A program made the position numbers and the translations under genes. The notes below the pieces were generated by a model. It was not told the DNA's origin and searched no databases. It saw only the letters and a program-made list of their open reading frames with translations. Below, in pieces: positions 26,287 through 36,350 of a stretch of 64,000 bases of DNA (its first letter is position 1; every line of letters starts with the position of its first letter). Source of the DNA: Clostridium sp. (GTDB lineage: Bacteria > Bacillota > Clostridia > Clostridiales > Clostridiaceae); assembly GCA_031292145.1 (NCBI GenBank), contig JARLHR010000140.1:1-64000 (forward strand), read 5' to 3'.

Positions 26287-26916
26287 ATGAGTATAAGTAT
26301 AGCATTAACTAAGGGCAGATTAGAAAAAGAAACAGTTAAAATTTTAGATAAAGCAGAGTTTGATCCATCAGAGTTAAAAGATAAGGGAAGAAAGCTTGTA
26401 TTTAAAGATAAGAAAGAAGATATAAAGTATTTTTTAGTAAAAGCTGCAGATTCAATAACATATGTAGAACACGGAGTTGCAGATCTAGGAGTTGTAGGTA
26501 AAGATACTATTTTAGAATATGATAATAATTGTTACGAAGTATTGGATTTAGGTTTTGGGAAATGTGGTTTTATAGTGGCTTCTTTACCTGAAAATGATAT
26601 TTTTAAAAAGGTTGGTCATATAAAAATAGGAACTAAATATCCAAAAGTTGCAAAGGATTATTTTAAAAAGAAAGATATGGATGTAGAAGTTATAAAAATA
26701 GAAGGTTCAGTGGAACTTGCACCTATACTTGGATTGTGTGATGGAATTGTAGATATTATGGAAACAGGAACAACATTAAAAGAAAATGGATTAGTTGTAC
26801 TTGATAGAATTTGCGAAATAAGCGCACGATTAATTGTAAACAGAGCTAGCTTTAAGATGAAGCAAAACGAAATTGGAGATTTTATAGATAAAATTAAAAA
26901 AGTGATAGAGAATTGA
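26287..26916 (+). CDS. hisG: ATP phosphoribosyltransferase, short form HisG
   Basis: A 209-residue catalytic subunit that joins ATP and PRPP in the first step of histidine synthesis. The family segments SIALTKGRLEKET, HGVADLGVVGKD and DGIVDIMETGTTLKENGL (PRPP loop) are present. At ~210 residues it lacks the C-terminal regulatory domain of long HisG, which explains the neighbouring hisZ. The ATG at 26287 follows GGTGGGGAG, one base after the hisZ stop; the in-frame ATG at 26272 lies in the end of hisZ. Confidence 0.93.
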   Translation: MSISIALTKGRLEKETVKILDKAEFDPSELKDKGRKLVFKDKKEDIKYFLVKAADSITYVEHGVADLGVVGKDTILEYDNNCYEVLDLGFGKCGFIVASLPENDIFKKVGHIKIGTKYPKVAKDYFKKKDMDVEVIKIEGSVELAPILGLCDGIVDIMETGTTLKENGLVVLDRICEISARLIVNRASFKMKQNEIGDFIDKIKKVIEN

Positions 26917-27030
26917 CAAAAATCGTGAAATGTTGATAATTATAAGTGTTATATTTTAAATGATTAACAAAATAATTGATGAAATTTAAAATATTAATAT
27001 TTGGTTAATGTAAAGGGGGCTATTTGTTAA

Positions 27031-28329
27031 ATGTTGAATTTAATGGAAATAACTGAAGATAATAAAATGAGTTTAATTAATGAACTTAAAGGAAGAGTAG
27101 CAGAAACAGGGCAGGAAGTAATTTTAAACGTGAATAACATCTTATCAAAAGTAAAAAAAGACGGGGATAAGGCTTTATTTGAATTTACTGAAGCATTTGA
27201 TAAAGTTAAGCTTGAGAGACTAGAAGTATTAAGTCAGGAACTTGATGAATGTTTTAATAATGTTGAAGAAGATTTTATACAAGCATTAGAAGAAGCTAAA
27301 GTTAATATTGAGGATTATCACAAAAAGCAAAAAGCAAATGGTTTCTTAATGACCAAGGATAAAGGCGTTTATTTAGGGCAAAGGGTACTTCCTCTAGAAA
27401 GAGTTGGGGTTTATGTTCCAGGTGGAACAGCAGCTTATCCATCATCAGTGCTTATGAATGTAATACCAGCAAAGGTTGCAGGGGTAGATGAAATTGTTAT
27501 GGTGACTCCACCAGATAAAGATGGAGGAATTAATCCATATATAGGTGTGGCTGCTAGAATTGCTGGAATAGATAAGATTTATAAGGTAGGGGGCGCACAA
27601 GCGGTAGCTGCTTTAGCGTATGGAACAGAAAGTATTAAAAAGGTAGATAAAATTGTAGGCCCTGGGAATATATTTGTTGCCACTGCTAAGAAATTGGTAT
27701 TTGGGGAAGTTGATATAGATATGATTGCAGGACCTAGTGAAATATTGGTAATTGCAGATGAAAAATCTAATCCGAGTTTTGTAGCGGCAGATTTAATGTC
27801 ACAAGCAGAGCATGATAAATTAGCATCATCTGTTTTGATTACAACATCTAAAGAATTATATGAAAAAGTTGAAATAGAATTAGAAAAACAAGTTAAAACG
27901 CTTGAAAGGGAAGAAATTATAAGAACTTCTCTTAAGGATTTTGGATGTGCGATAATTTGCAATAGCATTGAAGAATGTATTGATATTTCAAATGTAATTG
28001 CACCTGAACATTTAGAAATAATGGTAGATGAACCTATGCAATATTTAGGTATGGTCAGAAATGCTGGTTCGGTATTTTTAGGCAGGTATTGTCCAGAACC
28101 TATTGGAGATTATTTTGGGGGTACAAACCATGTATTACCTACTAGTGGTACAGCAAGATTTTTTTCACCATTATCAGTTGATAGTTTTATAAAAAAATCA
28201 TCTTTCATTTATTATTCCAAGGAAGCAATTATGGAAAATGGAGAAAAAATTATAACATTAGCAAATAAAGAAGGACTCACAGCTCATGCTAATTCTGTGA
28301 AAGTGAGATTAAACCATGGGCTTATATAA
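27031..28329 (+). CDS. hisD: Histidinol dehydrogenase
   Basis: A 432-residue NAD- and zinc-dependent enzyme catalysing the last two oxidations to histidine. GVYVPGGTAAYPSSVLMN, AYGTESIKKVDKIVGPGN, DMIAGPSEILVIAD and the metal site QAEHD are all present, as is APEHLEIM with the catalytic Glu-His. AAAGGGGG lies upstream of the ATG. The gene overlaps the start of hisC by 14 bases. Confidence 0.95.
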   Translation: MLNLMEITEDNKMSLINELKGRVAETGQEVILNVNNILSKVKKDGDKALFEFTEAFDKVKLERLEVLSQELDECFNNVEEDFIQALEEAKVNIEDYHKKQKANGFLMTKDKGVYLGQRVLPLERVGVYVPGGTAAYPSSVLMNVIPAKVAGVDEIVMVTPPDKDGGINPYIGVAARIAGIDKIYKVGGAQAVAALAYGTESIKKVDKIVGPGNIFVATAKKLVFGEVDIDMIAGPSEILVIADEKSNPSFVAADLMSQAEHDKLASSVLITTSKELYEKVEIELEKQVKTLEREEIIRTSLKDFGCAIICNSIEECIDISNVIAPEHLEIMVDEPMQYLGMVRNAGSVFLGRYCPEPIGDYFGGTNHVLPTSGTARFFSPLSVDSFIKKSSFIYYSKEAIMENGEKIITLANKEGLTAHANSVKVRLNHGLI

Positions 28330-29353
28330 TTCTTATATCAATGCTTATGATGAATATACACTGAAGCTAGATAGTAATGAAATTTATCTAGAGATGGATG
28401 AAAATATACTAATGAAAATGAAAACTTGCTTAACCAGTGTTGAACTGCATAGATATCCTACCAATGAAATGACTACAATTAAAGAATTATATGCAAAATA
28501 TGCGCATACAGAAAGTAAAAATATCATTGTAGGTAATGGTTCAGATGAAGCGATAGAACTTGTTATAAGTAGGACTATTAAACAAGGTAAAAAAGCATTG
28601 AGTTTAAGTCCGGATTTTGTAATGTATGATTTTTATGTATCGAGATTTGGTGGGGAACTTAAGACATATGATATAGATAAAAACATGAGTTTCAATGTAG
28701 AAGAATTTATAAAACTTGGCAAGCAGGAAAATGTTGATTTAATTCTTTTTTCTAATCCTAATAATCCAACAGGAATAGGAATAGAAGTGGAAGATATAAT
28801 CAGTATATTGGAAACTTTTAAGGATACAATAGTACTTGTAGATGAGGCTTATTATGAATTTTATGGTAAATCAATGATTCCATATATAAATAAGTATAAG
28901 AATTTAATGGTAACAAGAACTCTTTCAAAAGCATGGGGACTTGCAGCCTTAAGAGTTGGATTTTTAATAACTCATGAAGATAATATAGGTGAATTATTAA
29001 ATTTTAAGGTGCCGTATACAATAAGTTCTTTTTCACAGAATTTGGCATCTATTGTATTAAGATATCCAGAGAATGTCATGAAAAATACAAGGTTAATAAT
29101 AGAGCAAAGAGAAGAATTATATAAAAACCTTAAAGAAATTCAAAAAAATGCGGCAATGAAAATAGAATTTTACCAGTCTAAGGGAAATTATATATATGGA
29201 AGAACTAATCATAAGGAAGCCTTAATAAAGGGACTTGAAAACAATGGAATTGTGATTAGGAATCTTAATGATGATACATTTAGAATAACCGTTGGTTCAC
29301 CTATGCAGAATAGAAAAGTAGTAGATGGAATAAAGAAGATTTTTGTATATTAA
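28316..29353 (+). CDS. hisC: Histidinol-phosphate aminotransferase
   Basis: A 345-residue class I/II aminotransferase using pyridoxal phosphate. FSNPNNPTGIGIEVEDI, LVDEAYYEF and the lysine site TRTLSKAWGLAALRVGF are present. The start ATG at 28316 lies within the end of hisD, so the two are translationally coupled. Its place between hisD and hisB identifies the substrate as imidazole-acetol phosphate. Confidence 0.93.
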   Translation: MGLYNSYINAYDEYTLKLDSNEIYLEMDENILMKMKTCLTSVELHRYPTNEMTTIKELYAKYAHTESKNIIVGNGSDEAIELVISRTIKQGKKALSLSPDFVMYDFYVSRFGGELKTYDIDKNMSFNVEEFIKLGKQENVDLILFSNPNNPTGIGIEVEDIISILETFKDTIVLVDEAYYEFYGKSMIPYINKYKNLMVTRTLSKAWGLAALRVGFLITHEDNIGELLNFKVPYTISSFSQNLASIVLRYPENVMKNTRLIIEQREELYKNLKEIQKNAAMKIEFYQSKGNYIYGRTNHKEALIKGLENNGIVIRNLNDDTFRITVGSPMQNRKVVDGIKKIFVY

Positions 29354-29383
29354 TTATATTGTTATGAATTTTAGGAGGCTTAT

Positions 29384-29971
29384 ATGCTAGATAGAAGCTC
29401 AAAAAAAGAAAGAATAACTAAAGAAACTTCAATTAATTTGGAAGTGAATCTAGATGGAAGTGGAACTAGTGAAGTAAATACAGGAATTGGTTTCTTTGAT
29501 CATATGTTAAATTTATTTGCTTTTAATAGCAAGATAGATTTAAAAGTTTCAGCTAAAGGAGATTTAGATGTATGTGATCATCATACCATAGAAGATATAG
29601 GTATAACTCTTGGAGAAGCATTTAAGGAAGCAATTGGCGATAAAGTAGGAATAAATAGATATGGAACCTTTTATGTTCCAATGGATGAAACTTTAGCTCT
29701 AGTATCCCTAGATATAAGTAATAGACCTTTTTTAGTTTTTGATTGCGAATTCAAAAGAGAAAAAGTAGGAGAAATGTCTACTGAAATGGTGATTGAATTT
29801 TTTAGGGCTTTTGCTTTTAATGCAGGAATAACACTTCATTTAAAAGTATTATATGGAGAAAATGATCATCATAAGATTGAAGCATTATTTAAGGCATTTG
29901 GAAGAGCTATTAAAGAAGCTAAGTTTAGAAGCGATGAAAATGGAGTGCCATCTACAAAAGGAAGCCTATGA
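29384..29971 (+). CDS. hisB: Imidazoleglycerol-phosphate dehydratase
   Basis: A 195-residue manganese enzyme. The two metal-binding repeats [12 protein letters not shown] / [16 protein letters not shown] and [13 protein letters not shown] / [16 protein letters not shown] are intact. It is the single-function form without the histidinol-phosphatase domain. That phosphatase is not in this operon and must be encoded elsewhere, typically by a PHP-type hisK in Firmicutes. AGGAGG precedes the ATG. Confidence 0.95.
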   Translation: MLDRSSKKERITKETSINLEVNLDGSGTSEVNTGIGFFDHMLNLFAFNSKIDLKVSAKGDLDVCDHHTIEDIGITLGEAFKEAIGDKVGINRYGTFYVPMDETLALVSLDISNRPFLVFDCEFKREKVGEMSTEMVIEFFRAFAFNAGITLHLKVLYGENDHHKIEALFKAFGRAIKEAKFRSDENGVPSTKGSL

Positions 29972-29984
29972 AAGAGGTGTTTAA

Positions 29985-30605
29985 ATGATAGTTATAATTG
30001 ATTATGGAATGGGAAATCTGAAGAGTGTTAAAAATGCTCTTGATTTTCTTGGATTAGAAAGTAAGATATCATCGGATTTAGAAGATATACAAAGTGCAGA
30101 TGCATTAATATTACCAGGAGTTGGGGCTTTTCCAGATGCTATGGATACTATTGAAAAGTTATCTCTGGATAAAATAATTAAAGAAGAAGTTAATAAAAAT
30201 AAGCCACTTCTAGGAATATGCCTTGGCATGCAGCTACTATTTGAAAATGGATTTGAGGGAATTGAAAGAAAAGGACTTGGTTTATTAAAAGGCAGTATTG
30301 TAAAGATGAAAGACGATAAAGAAAACAATATAAAAATTCCTCACATTGGTTGGAATAATTTAATATATAATAAAAAAGATGAGTTGTTTGATTCTATAGA
30401 AGAGGGTAACTTTGTATATTATGTTCATTCATATTTTGTGCAAAACTATAATGATGATGATTTAGTGGCTTATAGTGAATATGGAGAAAATAAAATTCCG
30501 GGTGTAGTTAGATGTAGGAATGTTATGGGAGCTCAATTTCATCCAGAAAAGAGTGGAACTGTAGGTCTAGCTATTTTAAAAAACTTTGGGGAGTTGATTA
30601 AATGA
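29985..30605 (+). CDS. hisH: Imidazole glycerol-phosphate synthase, glutamine amidotransferase subunit
   Basis: A 206-residue class I glutamine amidotransferase. The nucleophile Cys is in LLGICLGMQLLFE, and the His and Glu are in GAQFHPEKSG. It begins MIVIIDYGMGNLKSV, as in the family. It releases ammonia that is channelled to HisF, encoded two genes on. It overlaps the hisA start by 4 bases (ATGA). Confidence 0.95.
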   Translation: MIVIIDYGMGNLKSVKNALDFLGLESKISSDLEDIQSADALILPGVGAFPDAMDTIEKLSLDKIIKEEVNKNKPLLGICLGMQLLFENGFEGIERKGLGLLKGSIVKMKDDKENNIKIPHIGWNNLIYNKKDELFDSIEEGNFVYYVHSYFVQNYNDDDLVAYSEYGENKIPGVVRCRNVMGAQFHPEKSGTVGLAILKNFGELIK

Positions 30606-31321
30606 TAATTTTACCAGCGATTGATATAATTGATGGCAAGCCAGTAAGATTATATCAAGGAGATTATGATAAAAAAGAAATCGTTGCAGATGACATATTT
30701 GAAACAGCAAAATCTTTTGAAGATATGGGAGCTGAATATGTGCATTTGGTTGATTTAGATGGAGCAAAGAGTGGAAGCAATGAAAATCATGAGTTAGTAA
30801 TAAAAATTGCTAATATGCTTAAAATTCCTGTGGAGTTAGGGGGCGGAATACGTTCTTTTGAAACAATAAAATATTTATTAGATAATGGGATTTCAAGGGT
30901 AATTTTAGGTACTATAGCTATGGAAGATGAAGAATTATTAAAAAAGGCAGTAGAAACTTATGGAGATAAGATTGCAGTTGGAATAGACTGTAAAGATGGG
31001 AAAGTGTATGGAAGAGGCTGGTTAGCTGGAAGTGATTTAGATTACATAGATTTTGCTAAAAAGATGGAAAGCGTTGGAGTTAAAAACATAATAGTAACTG
31101 ATATAAGTAAAGATGGAACTTTAGAAGGACCAAATGTAGATATGCTTAAAAAGTTAAAAGAAACTGTTAATATTGATATTACAGCTTCGGGTGGAATCCG
31201 TGATATAGAAAATATAAAAGAATTAATTGAAATAGATTTATATGGTGCTATAACAGGTAAGGCAATATATGCTAATACATTATCACTAGAAGAAGCAATA
31301 AAGGTTTCAAAGAAACAATAG
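30602..31321 (+). CDS. hisA: ProFAR isomerase HisA
   Basis: A 239-residue TIM barrel that opens the ribose ring of the fourth intermediate. MIILPAIDIIDGKPVRLYQG (Asp acid/base), VELGGGIRS (phosphate site), VTDISKDGTLEGPN and ASGGIRD (second phosphate site) are present. It is coupled to hisH by a 4-base overlap and followed by a 142-base gap before hisF. Confidence 0.95.
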   Translation: MIILPAIDIIDGKPVRLYQGDYDKKEIVADDIFETAKSFEDMGAEYVHLVDLDGAKSGSNENHELVIKIANMLKIPVELGGGIRSFETIKYLLDNGISRVILGTIAMEDEELLKKAVETYGDKIAVGIDCKDGKVYGRGWLAGSDLDYIDFAKKMESVGVKNIIVTDISKDGTLEGPNVDMLKKLKETVNIDITASGGIRDIENIKELIEIDLYGAITGKAIYANTLSLEEAIKVSKKQ

Positions 31322-31325
31322 AATT

Positions 31326-31434
31326 GCAGCAGTTGACAATAAATAATTAAACAATAAGCTTAGAGTGAGTTTAATGAAAAAATATATTTGAGTATCCTGA
31401 AAGGATTTCCAATATAACTGTTAATTGTTAACTG
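31326..31434 (+). repeat. Inverted repeat in the hisA-hisF gap
   Basis: GCAGTTGACAATAA near 31327 is roughly complementary to TTAATTGTTAACTGC near 31415, with about 65 bases between. The right arm resembles AAACTGTTAACTG before the response regulator start (4627). It may be an eroded small element. Confidence 0.35.
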
Positions 31435-31463
31435 CTAACTGAATTAAAAAGGGGGGTTAGTTT

Positions 31464-32225
31464 ATGCATACTAAAAGAATTATTCCTTGTCTTGATGTAA
31501 AAGAAGGAAGAGTCGTTAAAGGAATAAACTTTGAAGGATTAGTAGATGTTGGTGATCCGGTTGCACTAGCAGAGTACTATAACAAACAAGGTGCAGATGA
31601 GTTGGTTTTTTTAGATATCACAGCAACTCATGAAAAAAGAGGGATAATGGAAAAGGTTGTTCAAAGTGTAGCTGAAAAGATTTTTATTCCCTTTACAGTA
31701 GGTGGAGGATTAAAGACTTTGGAAGATATAAAATCAATACTTAGAGCTGGAGCAGATAAGGTTAGTTTGAATTCGGCAGCTGTTAGAGATAAAAATCTTA
31801 TAAAAGAAGGGGCCTTTTATTTTGGAAGTCAATGCATAGTATTAGCTGCAGATGCAAAAAGGAGATCAGATAATACTGGATGGAATGTTGTTATAAATGG
31901 TGGAAGAATAGATACAGGAATGGATTTGCTTAAGTGGATTGAAGAAGCAACTTCACTTGGGGCAGGAGAGATTCTTTTAACATCTATGGATGCTGATGGA
32001 ACCAAAAAAGGTTTTGATTTAGAATTAACAAAGGCTGTAAGCGATATAACAAATGTGCCTGTAATTGCATCAGGTGGATGTGGGTGCTTAGAAGATTTTT
32101 ATGATGTATTTGAAAATAATATTGCTGATGCAGCACTTGCAGCCTCGCTTTTCCATTATGGAGAACTAACTGTTGACGAAGTTAAAGAATATCTAAATGG
32201 CAGGGATATTCCTGTACGTCTTTAA
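31464..32225 (+). CDS. hisF: Imidazole glycerol-phosphate synthase, cyclase subunit HisF
   Basis: A 253-residue TIM barrel that closes the imidazole ring using ammonia from HisH. The catalytic aspartates are in [15 protein letters not shown] and [14 protein letters not shown]. The phosphate loops FTVGGGLKT and VIASGGCG are intact. A very strong GGGGGG site precedes the ATG, suggesting independent translation after the hisA gap. Its stop TAA is the first triplet of a family-2 repeat. Confidence 0.95.
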   Translation: MHTKRIIPCLDVKEGRVVKGINFEGLVDVGDPVALAEYYNKQGADELVFLDITATHEKRGIMEKVVQSVAEKIFIPFTVGGGLKTLEDIKSILRAGADKVSLNSAAVRDKNLIKEGAFYFGSQCIVLAADAKRRSDNTGWNVVINGGRIDTGMDLLKWIEEATSLGAGEILLTSMDADGTKKGFDLELTKAVSDITNVPVIASGGCGCLEDFYDVFENNIADAALAASLFHYGELTVDEVKEYLNGRDIPVRL

Positions 32226-32294
32226 GGCGCAATTAAAAAGTAATAGATCAGTATGTTTGCCTATTTGGTATATTATTTTCTTTCATGTGCCTAA
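32222..32294 (+). repeat. Family-2 element, short copy inside the his operon
   Basis: The left end TTAAGGCGCAATTAAAAA overlaps the hisF stop. The right end TTTCATGTGCCTAAA is its inverted partner. It lies between hisF and hisI without separating the operon in an obvious way; a hairpin of the element lacks a long T-run here. Confidence 0.75.
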
Positions 32295-32325
32295 ATATTA
32301 AAAAAAAGTTGGAGGCGAAATTTTT

Positions 32326-32655
32326 ATGGAAATTTGCAAAAAGCTAGAGCAAGTTGATTTTGAAAAAGGTAATGGTTTGATCCCTGCTATAGTTCAAGAT
32401 TATAAAACAAAGGAAGTTTTAATGCTAGCATATATGTCAAAAGAAAGCTTAAGTAAGACATTGGAAGGAACTACTACTTGGTTTTATAGTAGAAGTAGAA
32501 ATGAACTTTGGAATAAAGGTGCAACCTCGGGACATTTTCAATATGTGAAAGAAATAAAAATAGATTGTGATAATGATACGCTTTTAATACTTGTTGAGCA
32601 AAATGGGGCAGCATGCCATACTGGAGAAAAAAGTTGTTTTTATAGAACTTTATAA
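32326..32655 (+). CDS. hisI: Phosphoribosyl-AMP cyclohydrolase
   Basis: A 109-residue zinc enzyme, separate from hisE rather than fused. LVPAIVQD-like [36 protein letters not shown] and the metal ligands [21 protein letters not shown]-type segment (Asp/Asp and Cys-His) match the family. GGAGG precedes the ATG. hisE follows after 51 bases. Confidence 0.94.
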   Translation: MEICKKLEQVDFEKGNGLIPAIVQDYKTKEVLMLAYMSKESLSKTLEGTTTWFYSRSRNELWNKGATSGHFQYVKEIKIDCDNDTLLILVEQNGAACHTGEKSCFYRTL

Positions 32656-32706
32656 AATTTAAAATTACTAAGCATATATATAATAAAAAGTATTGGAGGA
32701 TTAAGA

Positions 32707-33033
32707 ATGGATGAGAATATAAAAGCATTATATGATATAATTTTACAAAGAAAAAATGAGGGGGAAGAAGGTTCATATACAAATTATCTTTTTGAAAAAG
32801 GAACGGATAAAATATTAAAAAAGGTTGGAGAAGAATGTACAGAAGTTATAATTAGTTGTAAAGAAGAAAATAAGGAAGACCAAATAAATGAAATATGTGA
32901 CCTTACTTATCATCTACTAGTTTTAATGGCTCAAATGGGAATTTCACTTGAAGATGTTTCAGAAGAACTTGAAAGAAGAAGAAATAAAATCAATAATTTA
33001 AAAGGCGAAAGAAAGCCAATAACAAATGTTTAG
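32707..33033 (+). CDS. hisE: Phosphoribosyl-ATP pyrophosphatase
   Basis: A 108-residue MazG-like helical enzyme performing the second step of the pathway. [20 protein letters not shown] and ECTEVIIS...[13 protein letters not shown] carry the acidic metal ligands. It is the last gene of the operon (ZGDCBHAFIE) and is followed by an intrinsic terminator. GGAGG lies before the ATG. Confidence 0.94.
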   Translation: MDENIKALYDIILQRKNEGEEGSYTNYLFEKGTDKILKKVGEECTEVIISCKEENKEDQINEICDLTYHLLVLMAQMGISLEDVSEELERRRNKINNLKGERKPITNV

Positions 33034-33088
33034 TAAATTAAAGGTAGCGTGATTTATATATTTTTCTTATTGATTACAAAAAAACGTT

Positions 33089-33127
33089 TAAAAGGATTGT
33101 TCTTTAATAGCAATTCTTTTTTTATTT
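33089..33127 (+). terminator. Terminator of the histidine operon
   Basis: AAAGGATTG (33091-33099) pairs with CAATTCTTT (33111-33119, one G-T pair), followed by seven T residues. Confidence 0.8.
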
Positions 33128-33206
33128 TTATGAAATATAATTATTATTTTCAGTTTTATATTATCATGCAAAGTTATTTGAAAATTTGCTGAAATTTGAT
33201 AAAAAA

Positions 33207-33246
33207 AGAAAACCTGCATGCTTATACTCAGAACACAGGTTTTTAC
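33207..33246 (+). terminator. Second terminator-like hairpin after hisE
   Basis: AAAACCTG (33209-33216) pairs with CAGGTTTT (33236-33243) around a 19-base loop and runs into TTTTA. It could back up the first terminator or end an unseen small RNA. Confidence 0.5.
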
Positions 33247-33649
33247 ATGTTCATTTGAGAAAGGGAATAAATGAACATATTATTATGGGTTTATAAAAAT
33301 TTATAGCGCGTACTATAAATTGTATGGGCTTAATAGTTGTTGATAATTTTATTATACAATAAACAAAAAAAAAAACAATAATTTTTTATATTGCGACAAT
33401 TAAGTGTTAAGAAATTATATATAAAATTAGTTGAAATAAATAAAAAATTGATTTAATAAAAAAAATATGTAAAATAAATATATTATATACACCAAGAAAT
33501 AAACTTAAATTATGATGAATGGTTGGAGTATTTATCAAAAATAGATGATAATTATTAACTTAATATACTTATTTATTATTTTTAACGTATAAGGATTTAG
33601 CAGATGAGGTATATAATATATGTAAGAATATATGATTAGGAGAAGAATT
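33247..33649 (+). other. Long AT-rich gap, nothing recognised
   Basis: About 400 bases, extremely AT-rich, between the his terminators and a small Cys-rich gene. There is no repeat copy, hairpin with T-run or coding remnant. AGGAGAAG at 33639-33646 serves the following gene. Confidence 0.4.
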
Positions 33650-33844
33650 ATGATTAAAATTTGTAAAGAGGATTTATTAAAAAACACAGTGGATTATGAA
33701 GAATATTCAGAAAACATATGTAAATTAAACGTGGAAGAATTAATAGAAGAAGGATTATTAGAGTGTGGAGGATGTTGCCAAAAGGGAGAAAGGAAGGGAA
33801 ATAAATGTGGCAACTGTACAAGTAAAAATAGTTGTGAAAAATAG
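33650..33844 (+). CDS. Small Cys-rich protein, putative metal-binding (64 aa)
   Basis: A 64-residue protein. The first ~45 residues are acidic and helical; the tail has LECGGCCQKGERKGNKCGNC followed by TSKNSCEK, six cysteines in about 22 residues. The spacing suggests a bound metal or iron-sulfur centre but matches no family I know. The ATG at 33650 has AGGAGAAG upstream; the in-frame ATG at 33632 does not. Confidence 0.65.
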   Translation: MIKICKEDLLKNTVDYEEYSENICKLNVEELIEEGLLECGGCCQKGERKGNKCGNCTSKNSCEK

Positions 33845-34019
33845 CTTTTATAAAAAATTAAAAAATTAAAAAATTCTTAAATTATAAAAATATGAAATAT
33901 GTTGTAGATTTAAATTTTATAATAATATATAATAAATTTGTTTGTTAGGCATATGAAATAAAATAAGTTATTTTTTGAATATGCATTAATACATTACAAA
34001 GATTTGGAGGGGGCCATCT

Positions 34020-34826
34020 TTGGGAAAGCCAAGTATTTTTAGTAGAGAATATGAAAAAAAAATGAAGAAACGGAGAACGAGTATAATAATAATTTCTTTT
34101 GCTATATTATTGGTAATATCTGCACTTATAGTTAAAGTTATATGTAATCCTATTGATTATAAAAACATTAAAAACAATATTCAAGCCTGGATTGATAGCG
34201 ATACTGCTAATATAGGTGAAAAGAAGCAAGTAACTGATGAAGATGTGAATAATAGTGAGGAGGCGCCTAAAGAAGAGGTTAAAAAGCCTGTAGAAGAATA
34301 TTTAACAATCACCCTTGCTAGTGGAAATGTTGCAAAAGCAATTTATGCCGATGATATTAAAAATGAAAAAGCATTTAAAACTTTGGATAGTAATGATAAA
34401 GGCGTAGGTTTTGATATAAGTCCATCAGGTAAACAAATGATTGTAATAGATACAAATTCAGAAATTACTTTATATAATGTGGATGGAACTAGTAAAGTGG
34501 TGTCTAAAGAACGATATGTATCTACAAGTGGGGGCGTTTTTACAAAGGAAGCCACAATTCAATCAAATCAAGCATATCTATGGAATGTAAATCCTAAGTT
34601 TATCAGTGATGATAAAATAATTTTTGTCACAAACAGGCCTTATTTTGGAAATGGAAATCTTAAGCAATATTTGTGGATGACGGATATTACAAATGATGCT
34701 GATAAAATATTTTGGGAATTAGCTGGGCAAGATATAGAAATCGGAACTAAAGAAGAAAAAGGAGTCAAAGTTACTGTTGATGGACAAATTCATTATATAG
34801 ATAAAGATGGCAATAATATTCAATAA
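34020..34826 (+). CDS. Membrane-anchored protein of unknown function
   Basis: A 268-residue protein starting at TTG, set by GGAGGGGG 6 bases upstream. One N-terminal membrane helix (residues ~22-43, [20 protein letters not shown]) follows a basic stretch, so the bulk is outside the cell. A Glu/Lys-rich linker (~65-95) leads to a β-rich domain ([19 protein letters not shown] to the end) with propeller-like strands such as [17 protein letters not shown]. No enzyme motif was found. It sits upstream of tig, which has its own promoter. Confidence 0.65.
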   Translation: MGKPSIFSREYEKKMKKRRTSIIIISFAILLVISALIVKVICNPIDYKNIKNNIQAWIDSDTANIGEKKQVTDEDVNNSEEAPKEEVKKPVEEYLTITLASGNVAKAIYADDIKNEKAFKTLDSNDKGVGFDISPSGKQMIVIDTNSEITLYNVDGTSKVVSKERYVSTSGGVFTKEATIQSNQAYLWNVNPKFISDDKIIFVTNRPYFGNGNLKQYLWMTDITNDADKIFWELAGQDIEIGTKEEKGVKVTVDGQIHYIDKDGNNIQ

Positions 34827-34846
34827 AGATAATATTAATAAATTAT

Positions 34847-34876
34847 TTGATAAGATTTACGGGTTTATGGTATAAT
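34847..34876 (+). promoter_or_regulatory. Promoter of tig
   Basis: TTGATA at 34847-34852 and TATAAT at 34871-34876 are 18 bases apart, about 45 bases before the tig start. Confidence 0.7.
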
Positions 34877-34921
34877 AGCCTAGTTAAATTAGATGCACAC
34901 TGTTTAGGAGGAAAGAATAAA

Positions 34922-36205
34922 ATGAAAGCTAACGTAGAAAAAATAGAAACAAATGTGATAAAACTAGAAATAAGGGTTGAGGCTGAAAAGTTTGATGCAG
35001 CATTAACTAAAGCTTATAATAAAAATAAGAGCAGATATAATATCCCAGGGTTTAGAAAAGGAAAAGTTCCAATGGCAATGGTAAAAAAATTCTATGGAGT
35101 TGAAGCATTCTATGATGATGCTGTTAACTTTGCTATTGAAGAATCATACCCAGCTGCATTAAATGAAGAAAATATAAGACCAGTGGACTATCCACAAATT
35201 GACATAGTAGAGTTAGGTGAAGGTAAAGAATTAGTTTATACTGCGACAGTTACTACTTATCCAGAAGTAGAACTTGGAGAATATAAAGGTTTAGATATAA
35301 AAAAACCTGTGTATGAAGTTGAAGATGGTGAAGTAGATAAACAAATCAAAGATATGCAAGAAAAGAATGCTAGAGTAGAAGTTAAAAATGAAGGCGCTGT
35401 AGCTAAAGGTGATATAGCTGTTATAGATTTTAAAGGATACATAGATGGAGTTGCTTTTGAAGGTGGCGAAGGTACTGATTATTCTTTAGAAATAGGTTCA
35501 GGTACTTTTATAGATAACTTTGAAGACCAATTAATTGGTTTAGCTGTAGGAGATAAAAAGGAAGTTAATGTTACTTTCCCAGAAGCTTATGGAAAAGAAG
35601 AATTAAATGGTAAACCAGCAATGTTTGAAGTTGAAATCAAACAAATTAAAGTTAAAGAATTACCAGAATTAGATGACGAATTTGCTAAAGATGTTTCAGC
35701 TGTTGATTCATTTGAAGAATTAAAAGAAAATCTTAAAAAGACATTAGAAAAGAATAATGATGAAAAAGCTGAAAGAGAATTTGAAGAAGCTGTTATTACT
35801 GCAATAATTGAAAATTCAAAGATGGATATTCCAGTAGTTATGGTAGATAAAGAAATTGATTCTATGATGAAAGATCTTGAAGGAAGATTAAAATATCAAG
35901 GATTAAGCTTAGAACAATACATGGAGTTTACAGGAAACACAGTTGAAAAAATGAGAGATTTCATGAAAGAAAATGCTGAAAGAAAAGTTAAAGCAGATTT
36001 AGTTCTTGAAGCAGTTGCTACAGCAGAAGAAATTAAAGCTTCAGAAGAAGAATTAAATGCAAAAGCTTTAGAATTAGGAAGAATCTATGGACCTAAAGAT
36101 CCAGAAAAAATGGCTAAAATTTTAGTTAAATCTCAAAAGACTATGATTGAAAAAGACATAATTTTAGAGAATACTATTAAATTTATAAAAGAAAATTGCA
36201 AATAA
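34922..36205 (+). CDS. tig: Trigger factor
   Basis: A 427-residue ribosome-bound chaperone and prolyl isomerase. The ribosome-docking signature [17 protein letters not shown] lies in the N-terminal domain, the FKBP-type domain ([15 protein letters not shown] to FEVEIKQIK) in the middle, and a long helical C-terminal domain follows. AGGAGGAAAG precedes the ATG at 34922; the longer upstream frame has no such site and crosses the promoter. It heads the tig-clpP-clpX-lonB-lon-engB quality-control cluster. Confidence 0.95.
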   Translation: MKANVEKIETNVIKLEIRVEAEKFDAALTKAYNKNKSRYNIPGFRKGKVPMAMVKKFYGVEAFYDDAVNFAIEESYPAALNEENIRPVDYPQIDIVELGEGKELVYTATVTTYPEVELGEYKGLDIKKPVYEVEDGEVDKQIKDMQEKNARVEVKNEGAVAKGDIAVIDFKGYIDGVAFEGGEGTDYSLEIGSGTFIDNFEDQLIGLAVGDKKEVNVTFPEAYGKEELNGKPAMFEVEIKQIKVKELPELDDEFAKDVSAVDSFEELKENLKKTLEKNNDEKAEREFEEAVITAIIENSKMDIPVVMVDKEIDSMMKDLEGRLKYQGLSLEQYMEFTGNTVEKMRDFMKENAERKVKADLVLEAVATAEEIKASEEELNAKALELGRIYGPKDPEKMAKILVKSQKTMIEKDIILENTIKFIKENCK

Positions 36206-36238
36206 TTTATTTTGCGATATAATATAAAATAAGTATAA

Positions 36239-36273
36239 TGATTGCCAGAAAAAAATTTCTGGCAATTTATTCA
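36239..36273 (+). terminator. Terminator after tig
   Basis: ATTGCCAGAAA pairs with TTTCTGGCAAT around a short A-rich loop, followed by TTATT. It separates tig from clpP. Confidence 0.8.
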
Positions 36274-36350
36274 AATAAGGATTAACAAATTAATCCAAAA
36301 AATATATAATTATAGTTAGATAAAAATATAATAGTAGAAGGAGGATTTAT

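Noticed and set aside
34847-34921. Longer trigger factor start at 34847
   Set aside because: The extension crosses the promoter (TTGATA/TATAAT) and lacks a ribosome binding site; AGGAGG fits the ATG at 34922.
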